64,000 bases of DNA. Source: Rhynchopus sp. YZ270_cl-10 (taxonomy: Eukaryota; Euglenozoa; Diplonemea; Diplonemida; Diplonemidae). The notes under the pieces are model-generated. The model was not told the origin of the DNA, searched no databases, and worked only from the letters and a program-made list of their open reading frames with translations. Below, in pieces: positions 1 through 11,851 of the stretch. Where the stretch lies: NCBI GenBank assembly GCA_964035575.1, contig OZ037885.1, forward strand, positions 558,001 to 622,000. The letters are read 5' to 3'. How positions within the stretch are numbered: the stretch's first letter is position 1; each line of letters starts with the position of its first letter. Both the position numbers and the translations under genes were made by a program.

Positions 1-2
1 AA

Positions 3-46
3 GAGTTGGTTTTAAGAAAGTTAAAGTACAGACACCTCTGTGGATG
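3..46 (+). CDS. Candidate partial exon at left edge
   Basis: A short open segment (peptide begins ELVLRKLKYRHLCG) ends at a GTATGT donor at 47-52, the same donor type seen in the hAT transposase and COG5. The frame also stays open past the donor to a TAA near 177, so the exon end is uncertain. Product not recognised. The segment is A-rich and could be open by chance. Confidence 0.2.
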
Positions 47-550
47 GTATGTACCTGAATTATCTGCGGATTATCAAAAAGCTGCAGAAAGGCACTCAAA
101 AAAAAAAATACTTTCGAATAAAAGAAGAAAAACAACAGTGCTTTGCTACGATGAATCTAAGCCTCGTGTATTTTAAAATCACACTTTTTTTTTAAAAAAG
201 GGCTACTCACAAAGAAATGATGGGAGGGGTGCTCACAAAAAAGGGGGAGGGGGGGGGGAAATCCACGAAAGGTGGAGTCTTATTAATGGCGGAAGCGGCA
301 GCAGTGAAATGCATTCAAAAAGAGAAAGCATGTTGACAAAAATAGAAGGGAAAAAGGGGACACGCAGAAGGGGGGAAATAGGGGGGAGAACGACTGGCTA
401 CAATAAAATATTTTTTTAAAAAAGCAGTACGCAGTTTTTTTCAGTCGGCACAGTCTTGAGAGGAAGGGGGAAAAACAGATATGGAATCCTTCTGGAGGAT
501 ATGACAAGGGGTTCGTATTTTTTTCTGAAATTTTAATTTTATTTGATAAA

Positions 551-612
551 TTGTTGGAGTAAGTGTAGTTGCCTCGGTTTGTGTTGCCCACAGTTGTGCA
601 AATCACCACTGT
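551..612 (+). repeat. Two-stem hairpin repeat, family H3a
   Basis: This copy carries the motif AGTGTAGTTGCCTCGG, then a TGTG/CACA inner stem, then GCAA and CCACT closing the outer stem. Other H3a copies lie at about 4899-4951, 9870-9932, 29468-29523, 34222-34278 and 43711-43767. All are in plus orientation and several directly follow a T run and the word GATAAA or GAAAAA. The paired segments are TTGC with GCAA and AGTG with CACT. Function unknown. Confidence 0.8.
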
Positions 613-1167
613 CCAAAGGTTCACTCACGACCTGGTTTTTTTGTGTATAAGAGTGGACACAATCTGAGATCCACAAAAAAAAAAAAAGAAAAAAAATTCT
701 GGGTTTCTTTTTGTATCAGGAGAAGATGTGAAAATGGATTAGAGGAAAGACTATGGATGGAAACACTGTTTGATGACAATTTGGGTGAGACGGGGAAACT
801 GTGTGTATATTTTGTGGTTGAAATTTGGGTCACCTCCCGCTATTAAACCGCTTGGAGTTTGTAGAACAAACAAAAAAAAAGTTTTTTTTTTGTTTAGATA
901 AACCTAAGCCTCAGGCACCAGGTCATCTAAATATGAGATAATGAACTATGGGATAAATGTAATGAAAAAAAAAGAGAAAAAAAAAAGAGTTGAAACATCA
1001 AATTTACGTAGCTCAGCCACGACAAACTTCAAATAATTATTTTTTTTTGAATTGTTTAAAGACTGTAGCGACGCGGCTCGGTATTGTTTGTTTTGTTTGT
1101 TTTTTTTCACCCACAAGGGGTTTTCGCATTGCAGAAAGAAAAAATCGCAAGGGAATTTTTTTTTTAG

Positions 1168-1245
1168 TCTGGAAAAAGTCGAAACTGGACCAGCCAGACT
1201 CTTCCAGACTTCCCTTATTAAAATACCCCTTTTAAATTTTCAGAC
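1168..1245 (+). CDS. Candidate internal exon, unknown gene
   Basis: A T10-AG acceptor precedes 25 open codons (peptide begins LEKVETGPARLFQTSLIKIP) and a GTATGT donor follows at 1246. Signals and reading frame agree with a phase-1 to phase-0/2 exon, but the protein is not recognised. It is listed because both splice signals match those of the well-supported genes in the window. It could still be chance in low-complexity DNA. Confidence 0.3.
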
Positions 1246-2244
1246 GTATGTGAGATATTTGTGCTAACTTCACAAAAGCAAGCCCAAAAAGCCTCATCTC
1301 ATCAGAAAAAAAAGGGGTTGTATTAAAAATCAAAGATCTTGTAAAAAAATACACAAGAATTTCGAGCGTAATTTTTTTTTCTTCTCTCTCTTTTTCTTGA
1401 AAAGACATATTTTCAAAAAAAAAAATAGAAGAAATATTAATTACATAAAGAAAGGTACGAATCGTGTCTCCACAAGATTTTGCAGCCTCCCCCTGGGTAC
1501 TGATTATCGAACCATGGAGGGCAAAAAATCAATGTTGACGAAAAAAAAAAAAAAAGTAAATAGACATACGCACCCCCCTTGCGCGCACATCTAAATATGC
1601 ACCTTAAAAAAAGGTTTCCTCAAGAAGGAAAGGGTTAGAAAAAGACAAAAAAAAAAATACACTATTTTTTTTTTTTCTGAACACTCGAGCACAAAAGAGG
1701 GTTTCATATCGCAATAGCGCAAAACAGGCCACAAACACAACTCTGCATTTGCGGACAGCTGCAGCCTTGAGCAACAAAAAAATTCCTCTCATGAAAAATA
1801 GAGCAAATATGATTTTTTTTTTTTTTAGAAAACATCCACACAGGTGAAGGAAAAGAGAAAAGGTTCGGTAAGATTAACCTCAGCCTCGTTTCCTGTGTTT
1901 TAATCACCCTTTTTTTTTTTAAAGGTTGAAAGGTGAATACGCGACGTATCTTTCAACATAAAAAACAGCCTCAAAAGAGTTACGCAACAGCACAACTCTC
2001 TGGAATTTTTTTTTTTTGTTTAATTATAGACTACTATCACTAGATAGCAGCCACGGTTTTTCTTCACAGGATCGACAACTCCTGGAAAAAAAAACAAAAA
2101 ACAAATGCAGCAAATAAAAAAAAAAAACAAATATAAGATGTACAACAATCCCGATTCCGGCATGAAATAGAAAAGAAACATTACAAATTCGAGGGTAGAA
2201 AATAGTAACTCTGATTTTTAAAAAAAGGGAGGTTTTTTTTTTTT

Positions 2245-2345
2245 TCGTTTGATTGCTCAATTACCCTGTTTGAAGGGATGGTGATTTAGCGACCGTATCG
2301 GAGGAACTATTTCTCTTTATAGCTACGCTTTTTGTAGGCATAAAA
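2245..2345 (+). repeat. Dispersed repeat H7, about 100 bp
   Basis: Starts with GATTGCTCAATTACCCTG and ends with CTACGCTTTTTGTAGG (a short hairpin). A second copy lies at 10716-10813, also in plus orientation and also beside a poly-T or poly-A tract. The copies differ by a few substitutions and small indels. No coding potential was seen. Confidence 0.8.
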
Positions 2346-2496
2346 ATAATAAAAAAAAATGCGAACACCCACCTAAGATTACCGAGAAGAGAAGAGAGAA
2401 AAAAATCTGTATTTAAAAAAAAAGCAATACATGATTCGCTGTTGCATTTTAGTCGTATCCTTTTTAACGTAGTTATAATCAACACTCAAGAGTCAG

Positions 2497-2571
2497 GGTT
2501 CTGACTTCAAATGTCAACCCGAAAGGGCTAAGGAAACCTTTACAGATTTAAAAAAATTGGCAACCCCACAG
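2497..2571 (+). CDS. Candidate internal exon, unknown gene
   Basis: Twenty-five codons (peptide begins GSDFKCQPERAKETFTDLKK) lie between a CAG acceptor and a CAG/GTGAAC donor. The frame continues open for about 20 codons past the donor (NYLLEYCDILK). Amino-acid composition looks coding. The product is not recognised. It lies about 500 bp before the stronger exon pair at 3081-3375 but the phases do not match directly, so at least one further exon would be needed to connect them. Confidence 0.35.
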
Positions 2572-3080
2572 GTGAACTATTTGCTGGAATATTGCGATAT
2601 TTTGAAAGAAAAAAAATGGATGTCAGAGAGAAAAAAATCATAAAATGCTGTTTCAGCGTCGAGCAATGATTTCTTCGTCTCGTCTGGGGTTTTTTTTTTA
2701 AATTTTTTTTGTTCCAAACAAACGAAATCAGAAACTGAACCACAAAAAAATGCGAAGTTTGTGAAAAGTGCGAACTGCTGCACTGAAGGAAAGAAAGGAA
2801 TGAGAGGGAAAAGTTTGCTAAGATGAGTACAAGCCTTGAGGCTTCCTCGCCTTGACAACTTGAGTAAGAATGTATATTTTGGTTTAAATGGTCGTGGAGT
2901 TGAATAAAGCACTATTGCGTGCTATGTAGTGATGAACCAAACAGAGTTTATTTTTCTTTTTCTTTTTTTGCTATGGGCCTTTAGACCTGCGACAACTTAT
3001 TTTTCAAAAAAAAATATTAAAAAATTGGGGGTTTTTCTTTCAGTCTCCCAGAGGGAGTCAAACTATACTTTTTAATTCAG

Positions 3081-3375
3081 CATATTCACTCATTACTGGA
3101 AAGATCAATCAGGGCAGACTTTTCAGGCCGAAGTACACCCCACCAAGACCTTCACAGGGTTTCTCGAGGAAGTGCTACGAAAGGACCCCTCCCGGATGCA
3201 GTTCTTAGCTCCGGTGGGTACTTTTTTTTTTTGAATTTTGCATTTTATTTTGTTTCGACAGGACTTTTTGGCCTTACAACAAAAAGTCACATCATATCCG
3301 CAACTTCAGATAAGGTTAACAGGGCCGGTTTCGCCCTTATCAAAGCCAACACAAATAAGACACGTTTATGGATAA
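3081..3375 (+). CDS. Candidate last two exons of an unknown gene
   Basis: Exon a is 3081-3213: acceptor TTTTTAATTCAG, 1 nt plus 44 codons, with peptide stretches HYWKDQSGQTFQAEVHP and GFLEEVLRKDPSRMQFLAP, then donor GTGGGT. The 48-nt intron has a T tract and ends TTTCGACAG. Exon b is 3262-3375: 37 codons (DFLALQQKVTSYPQLQIRL, ending IRHVYG) and TAA. The frame stays open across the junction. An alternative donor AAG/GTTAAC exists inside exon b. The product is not recognised; upstream exons would be needed. This is one of the best-supported coding pieces in the gene-poor 40 kb. Confidence 0.45.
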
Positions 3376-3975
3376 TAATTTGGGTATTTTTTTTTTGCTT
3401 TTTTTTTTGACAATAAATGCCGTCTGTACAGAAATGGACGCATCAACCAGCGGTATGCTGTTTTGACACACTTAAAAAGGGGTACACATCACCAGAGACA
3501 ACACAGCCTTCTCAGAACATGCCACACAATGGTTACGTGCAAACAGAAGAGGAACAAACTTTACACATAAAAAAAAAAAAAAACGCGGGATCAAAAAAAA
3601 AAAAAAAATGGTATAAAATACGCCGTATTCTTGCGAGAACTCCAGGGGCTTGAAAATAAAAGAAAAAGTCGAAAGTGCAAACATCCCACCGGACACAGGC
3701 GGAAACGTAGGCACTAAAGAAAAGAAGGGTTGATAAGATGATCCTAAGCCTCTAGTGCTTTAGTCAACTATGTTTAAAAAATATGAAGGGAGGGGGTTAA
3801 TTGTCATCAAAAACAGTGTCCCAATACCAGGTGTAACGGGAGAAGAAAAAAACATGTATGGAGAGTCCTCCATTCGGGCATTCTTTGTAGGGGATAAGTA
3901 CATCCGAATAATGCATTGAAAAACAGATTGGGGATTGAATGGGGTTTTTTATGAAGTATTTGCTTTTTTTTTTTG

Positions 3976-4024
3976 AAAACTTGGTTTTGTATTAGTGTAG
4001 CCACTCTAGAGTGTGCTCCACTAT
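3976..4024 (+). repeat. Two-stem hairpin repeat, family H3b
   Basis: Follows a T run as GAAAACTTGGTT, then TAGTG and TAGC pair with CACTA and GCT, with CAC/GTG closing the inner stem. Related copies lie near 6980-7027, 13563-13610, 23300-23342, 26647-26690, 32771-32820, 33565-33610, 37775-37813 and 42541-42583. All are in plus orientation. Bases in the stems vary but pairing is largely kept. Likely a diverged relative of H3a. Confidence 0.75.
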
Positions 4025-5327
4025 ATTTTTTTTTGTGGAAATTGGGGGGAGAGAATGGGGGGGAAACAGCAGCAGAGCATATTCGGGGCCTGTTTTACAT
4101 TATTTTTTTTTTTTGAAAATTTTTGGGGTGTTTTTTTTCTCTTTTTTTTCGACCTTTTTATAGCAAGGGGAGAGAAGGTGAGAAGGGGGTGAGGTGGGTA
4201 GGAAGGGGGTGTGTGACTGCATTGTGCACACAAAAGGGGGGGGGGGGGGGGGGGCTTTTTTTATCATATGACATACCAGAGCTTATTATGGTCCCCCCTC
4301 TCTCCTTCAGGAAAATATGGATTAGTTTCCGGCGCCTAGTTTTCCGCTGCGGAAAATTACTTTGTGATGTACTGTTTTGTATGAGGAACCTGCCTTTCAC
4401 ACCGGGATGAGAGGGCATATTTTTAACCTCTGATAATAAAGCCAACTGCCTGCACTAACCCGAAAAGGTTAGCTGCTGGCTGACCTTGATTTTTATTTTT
4501 ATTTTGGGGGGATATAGGGGATATGAGGATAAGAGGGGAGGGTGTGGGAAGGGCTATTCAAGAACTCTCCGGTGCACTGGACCAGAATCAGGGGGGAGAG
4601 GGGGGGGGAAGGTGTCACAAAAAGTGCACCCTTTTTTGGAAACCAAAATTTTCGATTTGAAAAAAGAAAATCAATATGTGTTGCACCAAAACGAACAAAA
4701 AAAAAAAAATGATAAAGAATCAACAAAAAAAACTAAATAATCGCGTAAACAAAACACAACAAAACGAGAAATGTAAAAAAAATATATTGATTGTGATCAT
4801 TGTACCGGTAAATGCCGCTTTCTCTCAAAGGTTATGGTTGCAGTCCCTTAAATCAGTGTTATGGCAAAAAAAAAGCCATTTCTTTGATAAAGTATTGCCA
4901 GTAGTGTAGTTTGCCTCGGTTGTGTTGCCACAGTTTGTGCAATCTCCACTGTCCCTTCTTTCTCTAGTGACAAAAAAAAATGGATTCCCAATATTGATGA
5001 CGCAATATATAATTAGGTTAGGATTCAAGGAGAAAGCGAAAAGAAGAAAAAAAGCTCAGTAAAAAGAGAGCCATACATTGAAAACAAGAAACATTGAAAT
5101 CTGTTGCGAACGGAAATCACTATGTTTTTTTTTTCCCCCCCCTGCAAAGTATCGAACCGAGCAGGAGGAAAAGAAGCTAAAAGATAATTTGATGAGATGA
5201 CCCTAAGCCTTGTTTTTGGTCACCTTGAAAGAAATGAAGATAATTATTTCATATACTTTCTTTTCTTAAACGAAATGAAAAGAAAGCAAAGAGGGTGCGA
5301 TAAATGAAGATAAAGTATTTTCATCAT

Positions 5328-5383
5328 ATGCAATCAATAAATTGATAGTATATGGTGAGGGATCAACAAAAATGGTCCCATCT
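5328..5383 (+). repeat. Dispersed repeat H11
   Basis: Core words are GCAATCAATAAATTGATAGT (palindromic CAATAAATTG) and GGTGAGGGATCAAC. Other copies are at about 14028-14061 (truncated) and 34442-34495, same strand. No ORF. Confidence 0.7.
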
Positions 5384-7344
5384 TTCTTTTTATGTTGTGT
5401 GTTTTGCAAAACGTAGAAAAGAAAAGTAAAATGCTTCGTGCACAAGTTGAAACTTCAGTAGATTGAAGATAAAAAAAAAAGGGGGGTTGGAGTCGGGGCA
5501 ATCTCGCGCCTCTATCTCCATGGGGGTTTTTGTCATGCATTCAGCAAAAAAAAAAAAAAAAAAAAAGAAAAAAGAAAAGGAGAAAACTTGAAAGATGAAA
5601 AAGAGTCTCAAGGGGGATGTGACTCCTCATCTTACATAAATAGAGCGATCTTTTCTTTTATCTTTTTTTCACACACTAAAAAGAAAAAAATTAGTTTTAT
5701 ATACTTTCAAAAAAGCAAAGAGAAGCGAAAGTACAACGGACGCTCAACATAGATACATCCAAAGAAAAGTTTTTGTTTTTGATTATCGACTACTCTCACT
5801 GCATAGCAGCCAAGAAAAGGAAAAGAGAAAAGGAAGAAAATTTGGGGTAAACATCGTTTTAAAAAAAAATAATGCAAAAATTTGTTCAGAGAACTCAAAT
5901 TGCTAAAAAAATGTATAGACAAAAAAAAAAAAATAACCTATTCGGGGTACAGAGGTTCTCTGCCCTTCGAAAAAGGCATTTTAAAAGGGGTTAAAATTTG
6001 ATTTCGAAAGAGTGGAAAAAACGTGCTCATAAAAAGAAACGCAGCTCGGTTATGACATCATTGAAATAACAAATCCCTCTCGTAAACAGTGTACCTTGGT
6101 GTTGTTCGGGTGACACAACGACAGGGCCTCCGTATGGAAGCGACTTACCTGGGCTGCCTGACAACACATTTTTTTCCCCCTTTCGTGAACAGTGTGCCTA
6201 TAGTACACTTTAGCATCGTGGGGGGTTAGACCCCAAGCAAATGCATTACCTCAATTTCGAGGTTTATCTGATAAAAGAAAGAAAAATTGAGAGAAAGAAA
6301 GAAAATAAAAAAAAAGGTTGAAATATATCTCCTCTACGGGAGCAAGCAGAGAGAGAGAAAAAATAGAAAAAATAGAAAAAAAAAGAAAAAAAAGAAAACG
6401 TTTAGTTTGGAGTGCTTCACCTAAAATAAAGGGGTTTTTTTTTATGTGCGCAACGCCCGGTGAAAGATGTGCAGTTTTGTGCGGACTGACAAAATCACCC
6501 CCAAAAAAAAAAGGGGTGGGTTTTCTGCACTCAAATGTTCTCTGGGCTTGGAACTACCTTTTTTTTTAGGATTTTTTTGTTGAAAAAAATTAGTGTAGGA
6601 CACCCGAGGATGAGATACACTATACTTTTTTTTTTGCTTTCTCTTTCCTTGGTTGACAGTCAATAAAAAAAAAAACAACTGGGGGTGGAGCTTCGAAGCT
6701 CCCTTCCCCTCTAATTGAATGTCGCAATATCTTAGAATTTGTATTGATGTGATTTGTTACGAGAAAAGACCAAAAATTATTATAAAAAAACAAAGAAAAA
6801 TGAACCACTGCCTCATATTTTGAAACGAATCAGGTTGTCCGATTTTTTATATTAGATTATTTTTGGAAAATGAAAATGTGTTGAAATTTTTTGTACCCCT
6901 ATCCGTTTTTTTTTTCCCCTTTAGCAAAATGGGGATAGCGGGAAGGGAGGCTGTGAATGGAGTTTTTTTTTATGAATTTTGAAAACTTGGTTGTATTAGT
7001 GTAACCACCCTAGAGTGCTCCACTATATAGATTTTTTTTTTTTTTGATGTTTGCTTTTTGTGCTCTTGTTTTGTTGTATTAGGATAAGGGGGGAATTGAT
7101 TTACAACTGGATTTAACTACATCACTCTCCCCACATTCACAGATACTACCCTAATGCGAAGCCCCTTCAGTTTTTTATTATTTTTTTCCCCCTCCAACAG
7201 AGCCATCATTTCAGAAAGAACAAAATAATTCTTGGAGGAATGTAGTTTTGCTCGCTCGAGTCAAAATCCATTTCCCCCTTTAATTCATTATCTATTCATC
7301 AGGGCTCATTTAAAAATGGAGGGGAAAAAAAAATGAAGAGTTTA

Positions 7345-7381
7345 TAAGATGATCCTAAGCCTCTCGTGCTTAGTCACCTTA
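7345..7381 (+). repeat. Hairpin repeat, family H1 (most abundant)
   Basis: Outer stem is TAAGATGA with TCACCTTA, inner stem CTAAGC with GCTTAG, loop CTCTCGT. Other copies lie near 151, 895, 1869, 3735, 5199, 10848, 12928, 20031, 20185, 20938, 26414, 27413, 27605, 28177, 31250, 33809, 35599, 38957, 43389 and 56070. All are in plus orientation. Several copies change both sides of a stem (for example the copy at 33809 has CCTAAGC with GCTTAGG), so pairing rather than sequence seems conserved. Not a tRNA and no box C/D or H/ACA signature is clear. Confidence 0.85.
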
Positions 7382-7626
7382 TCATATTCAAAAAAAAAAA
7401 ACATTTGAAAGATAAATATGCCTCTGCACACATATCCTTCAATAGGGGAATCAATTTTCAGGGGATCAGGTTCTGTTGTTTTGGAGGAGGGAAAAGGAGG
7501 GGGGGGAGGGACCTTTGTGATGGTAAATACACAGTGTGTGTGCTTTTTGTGGTTGTGCCTTTTTTTGTTTGAGCTTGAGAAGGAAATCCTTTGCGCAGAG
7601 AGGAACAGATCTCCCAATAAAAAGAA

Positions 7627-7733
7627 GTTTTGTCTGTGCGTAAAGTGTGTAATAAATATTCTGTGGTGATATTTTCATTACTGCAATACGCTCCCACTGA
7701 CTACCTGGCAGTGAAGAGGAAACCTCTTTAAGG
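7627..7733 (+). repeat. Dispersed repeat H8
   Basis: About 105 bp containing GCGTAAAGTGTGTAAT, then CTGCAATACGC, then GAAGAGGAAACCTCTT (a hairpin). The second copy is at 40794-40898 in the same orientation, directly followed there by repeat H9. No coding potential. Confidence 0.75.
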
Positions 7734-8291
7734 CCAAAAAAGAAAGGAGAAAGTGCAAACGCCTCACCGATCATCGGCGAACGCAGGCATTGATAGAAAA
7801 AAAAACCCCTATAGTTTCTATTCTACTGAATAGAAGGGATAGGGTGCACTAAAAATGTACAAAAAAAAAAAAATCGTTCGTGCTCTCAGCAATGTACAGT
7901 TTCTGTCGACGTGAGACGGATGGCGTAATGTGGTTTTGTTGGCCTCATATTCGAGTCACAGAGTGAGCTGAATTATAAAGTCAAAAAAACCAACGTTCTG
8001 CCCGCAGTCAAGGTATGCAAACAAATAACTGATAAAAAGCGTGAGAAGACTGGACTTCAATCTGGTACAATAATAAGTTAAGACATAGAGAGAAAACAAA
8101 CCTAAATCTCGCTCAGTCACCTTAAAAACACAAAAAAAAAAAAAAAATGTTACAACAAAGGAGTTGAATGCAAATGTCTCAGACAATGATTATTTTTTGA
8201 GAAGCGTAAAAATTAAAATTGTACTTTCGGAAGGGAAAGCATAGAAAAAAGGGATACAACAAACAAAATTGCAGATATCTGGTTCCTACAG

Positions 8292-8528
8292 GCATCTGGA
8301 AAAAAACGCCAAACTCAGAGGGTCAGTGTACGGTCAGAAAAAGGTCGCAAAGAAGTTGTGAAGAGCGAACGTCACTACGGACGTACTAGCAAAAAAAACA
8401 AAAAACAAAAATCTGTGGGTATGAAAGATGAGACTCGCGCATCGAAAGAAGTGTCAATCGAAGAAGAAAAAAAAGAGGGAAAGTGGCAGGGCTGGGAGAT
8501 GCGTCAAAACACACATTTCGTTGTTTGA
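8292..8528 (+). CDS. Candidate terminal exon, basic C-terminal tail
   Basis: The acceptor GGTTCCTACAG is followed by 78 open codons and a TGA. The product is very Lys/Arg/Glu rich (SGKKRQTQRVSVRSEKGRKE, later GKWQGWEMRQNTHFVV). Two A runs fall in frame as lysine codons. The length without a stop, a proper acceptor and the absence of known repeats argue for coding, though A-rich DNA has few stops by nature. Candidate upstream exons of the same strand lie near 7.1-7.3 kb (open frames containing FTTGFNYITLPTFTDTTL and PSFQKEQNNSWRN). Product unknown. Confidence 0.4.
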   Translation, partial: ASGKKRQTQRVSVRSEKGRKEVVKSERHYGRTSKKNKKQKSVGMKDETRASKEVSIEEEKKEGKWQGWEMRQNTHFVV

Positions 8529-8556
8529 TCGGTTCAATCAATTATAATTGAAACCG

Positions 8557-8589
<33 letters not shown>

Positions 8590-8609
8590 CCCACTGTCCT
8601 TTTTCAAAG

Positions 8610-8700
8610 CCTTGGCAGATATTGGACGCAGGCTGTATAAAGAGCAGAAGTGGGTTCTCAACAAAGTTTTTTTTTTTTTAATCAAATACCTGGACATCGG
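8610..8700 (+). CDS. Candidate internal exon with in-frame poly-T
   Basis: Acceptor: long T tract then CCCACTGTCCTTTTTCAAAG. The exon reads LADIGRRLYKEQKWVLNK, then VFFF from a run of 12 T, then LIKYLDI, and ends at a GTACGT donor. It begins in phase 2 with no in-frame Met, so it needs an upstream exon. That sits awkwardly with the stop at 8528 only 80 bp upstream, and one of the two calls may be wrong. Product not recognised. Confidence 0.3.
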
Positions 8701-9377
8701 GTACGTGGACCGTATTGTCATTTTTGTTTCCTTTTTGGGGAGTAAAAAACACGCACTGATGTACTTTTTTTTTTCCTTTTTTTTGGTACTTAGATGAGAG
8801 AAGTGAAAAGGAGGAGGGATATTTTTCCAATTTACCCTCCGCATCCGCTTCAGGAAACTAAGTAAGCTTTTTAAAACTTTCGCAAAAAAAAAATAAAATA
8901 AAAATGATTGATCGGATAAAATAAATTTGAAGAAGAAAAAAATTGGAGCATAAGTAGAGTAAATGGGCTGGCAAATACAAACGCGAGAGAAAAAAAAATA
9001 CAAAAAAAAAAAAAAAAAAAAAAAAGTGGATGTGTCTCTCTCACGATCAACATCCACTTCCCTCTCCTTTTCGTGCAAAAATATGTTTGACCAGTTAGTA
9101 GCATTTTGCGGGTCTCAGCGATTGCCAAACAAAAAAAAAAACTGCCCAAAAAATATACTCTAAAAAAAGGGGGTCTTGTGGAGAAAAAAGGGGGGTTACT
9201 GGACATGATTTCGGTTTTTGGGACTGCTTCCCTATACAGGACTAGCCAAGAAAAGTTTTAAAAAAAAAAAAAAAATTGAAAATATTATTTCACATGCATT
9301 CGACAGAATGCATAGTACCCGAAGAATCGTGTGTTTTCCTGCACACATCTTCGTAAATCAACCTTGACTTGACTCAC

Positions 9378-9433
9378 CACCATTGGAAAGCTAGCAGTGT
9401 CACCAGACGTGGTAAACAAACTCTCCATTCTCT
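9378..9433 (-). CDS. Candidate internal exon, minus strand
   Basis: On the minus strand a pyrimidine tract ends GTTTCTTGTTCTAG, followed by 18 codons (RMESLFTTSGDTASFPMV) and a GTGAGT donor. Both signals are good, but the piece is short and no neighbouring exon was linked. Product unknown. Confidence 0.3.
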
Positions 9434-10639
9434 CTAGAACAAGAAACGGAGAAAATAGAATAAAAAAAAAAATAACCAGGAAGGGAAAAGATACGAAGAG
9501 AGGAAACAACACCCCATTTTTTTTGCATCCCTCTCGATATATGGTGTGTGTATAGGTTATTTCCTCCCCAATCTTTTATGATATTTCCCTCCCTTCTGTA
9601 CCACAGCAAAATCAAAAAAAATGGGGGACGAAGGAATTTTTCCAACAAAAAAATATGTATCACTTCCCCCCATCGTACAAAGAAGAAAAAAAAAAGAACT
9701 AAAACAATCCCATGCACTACACATAAGGTGTGTGTTTCTTTTTGGAGGGAAAGTCTGTACTTTTGTCCTTTTTTTTTTTTTTTTTTTCAGTGTATCGAAG
9801 GGAGAGAGAAAGAGAGAGGTGCGAAGTTAGATTGAATTTCATTTTTTTTTTTTTTTTGGATATTTTTTTGTTGGAGTAGTGTAGTTGCCTCAGGGGTTGT
9901 GTTGCCCATAGTTGTGCAAAAATCTCCACTTTTCATTTTTTTTTGTATCATTCAACAATCACCTAAGTACCCAGACGTTGATAGGCAGCTAGGGTCTGTA
10001 CTCTGTACTCCGTTCTCATTGGCCGAAGCCGCAATTATGAAAAACAGAAAAAAAAAAAAGAAAAAAAAAAAAAAAGGATGGAGAAGAAGCACCAAGATAA
10101 ACATGTCTCGTAGTATTGACACATTGTGGAACGGACGTTTTTTTTTATTCTTCCCTTTCTTCAAAAAACTAGAAAAGGAAAACAAAAACTGTCGTAGATA
10201 AGAAACGTTGCAAAGGGTGAGGGAGCCTTTCGTCTTCACCAGATGCGTATAATTTTGAAAAAAATAGTGAAAAAATATGTGAAAGGTGGTCAGACCTTTT
10301 CTTAGCATGGTGGCACACACAGCCATGTTACCAAAAAAAAAACAACAAAAAATCAGAAAAGTGTGGAAGAGGGTAAAAATCCCGCAAAGACTGTATGAAA
10401 ACATTTCAATCAAAAAAGAAAATCACATAGAGTGTACAAGGCAACTTCTTCGCAATATTTTATTTTTTTTTTCCGTTCGAAAAAAAAAGGAGGGTGGGGG
10501 TCTGAAAGAGTCCCACTTCCTCCCCTCCAAAAAAAAATAAATCTCACGATGAGATGCGTTACAAAACTTCAGAAAAAGTTTAAAAAAAAAATTGGAAAAT
10601 ATTGATGTCGGCCTCCTCCAACGAATAACGAGCATAATA

Positions 10640-10668
10640 GGGGGGGGGGGGGGGGGGGGGGGGGGGGG
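10640..10668 (+). repeat. Poly-G tract of about 29
   Basis: An uninterrupted run of about 29 G. Shorter G runs occur at 4238-4254 and 30592-30610. They lie in non-coding DNA and are G-quadruplex-prone. Exact length may be affected by sequencing. Confidence 0.8.
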
Positions 10669-11087
10669 AAGAAATAGTAACTTTGATAGGTAACTAACAG
10701 GGAAAAAACGTTTTTTCGTTGATTGCTCAATTACCCTGTTTGGAGGGATGATTTGGCGACCATACCGGAAGGAACTATTTCTCCTTTGACGCTACGCTTT
10801 TTGTAGGTATAAAAAAATAAGGGGGGAAAAAAAAAACGACTTTGCACGAGCCTAAGCCTCTCTGTACTTAGTCACCTATAAAAAAAACTAAAACTAAATC
10901 ACCTCGAAAAAAAAACCATTAATGGAGATACAAGGGAGATACCAAAAAAACAAAACAAAAAAACACCCCCCTCCCCCATTCTTGAGGTGAGGGGCGGAGT
11001 TTTTTTTTTTTTTTTTTTTGTTTTCACCAGCCCCGCCGCCAGGATTTTGGGTTTTGAAAAAGTTCTGTTGATGGTCCAAAAAAAATT

Positions 11088-11322
11088 TTCGCGCTTCGCG
11101 CGAAAACCCCTACAAAGCTCCGTCTCGTGGCCTCCGGCGGAGAGACGCATGTTCCCCAAGCCCGGTCAGAGTTCCTCCGAATCAGCGACATTTGCTCTTT
11201 CTCTCTCACCAGGCTGTACACTGTACTCTTCGGTGGCCGTCCACAAGCCGTAGTGTGTGTCAGCCTTCTTATCAGTAAGCAGCGGTCATGGCACCCAAAG
11301 GTTCCTGGCGAAGCCACGGTAC
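11088..11322 (-). mobile_element. Element with GTACCGTGG start and GC-palindrome end
   Basis: Read on the minus strand it begins GTTGCGTACCGTGGCTTCGC and continues CAGGAACCTTTGGGTGCCAT. About 230 bp later it reaches a palindromic CGCGCGAAGCGCG. Related copies are at 55363-55600 and 62995-63235 (plus), with a short one at 62830-62856. A tail-only relative is at about 59696-59760 (minus). The head is highly conserved and the middle varies. A conserved head plus a 3' GC hairpin recalls non-autonomous Helitrons, but the terminal TC and CTRR were not established. Confidence 0.55.
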
Positions 11323-11851
11323 GCAACTTTTATTTTTTTCACCACCCGATTTTGACTTTTTTGGAACGTTTGAGCACTCACCTCCCCATATCTTCTTCTC
11401 CTGAGATTTTTTGACAAGTAGAACGGGTCTGAACCACTCAACAGAACTTTTTTTTTTTTTTTTTTTTTTTTCATTTTCAAAAAGTTCTGTTGACCATCAA
11501 CAGAACTTTACTAGGTGGCGGCCCCCCTGGTTTTCACTGAGTCAAAAGGAATGCTACTAGGGAGGTGCATATTTTTTTTTTTTGTTCACTTCTTACTTAT
11601 TTCGAGAAGGTTTCTTTCTGCTTTTCTGCCGTTGGTTGGAGGTAATGTTGCGTTCACCTTCAATGATATTCGCGTATCGACGAACCAAACGGCTTTGATC
11701 GCCGTAAGGCAATCAGACTCGTTGAATATGTCAGTGTAGTGCGTATCCTAAGAAGCCTAGGACATATTAGGAGTACCACAGATCTAGTATTGACAGTGTC
11801 GCTGTAATACCAATTTTGTGTTTTGTGGATTAAAAAAAAATATATATATAT

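Larger units (their letters stand above)
8701..11087. other. Gene-poor, homopolymer-rich stretch
   Basis: Holds H3a (9870), H7 (10716), H1 (10848), a minus-strand exon candidate (9378-9433) and long A, T and G runs. Open frames at 9952-10413 (minus) and 10286-10540 (plus) overlap each other and consist partly of homopolymer codons, so neither is called a gene. Confidence 0.6.
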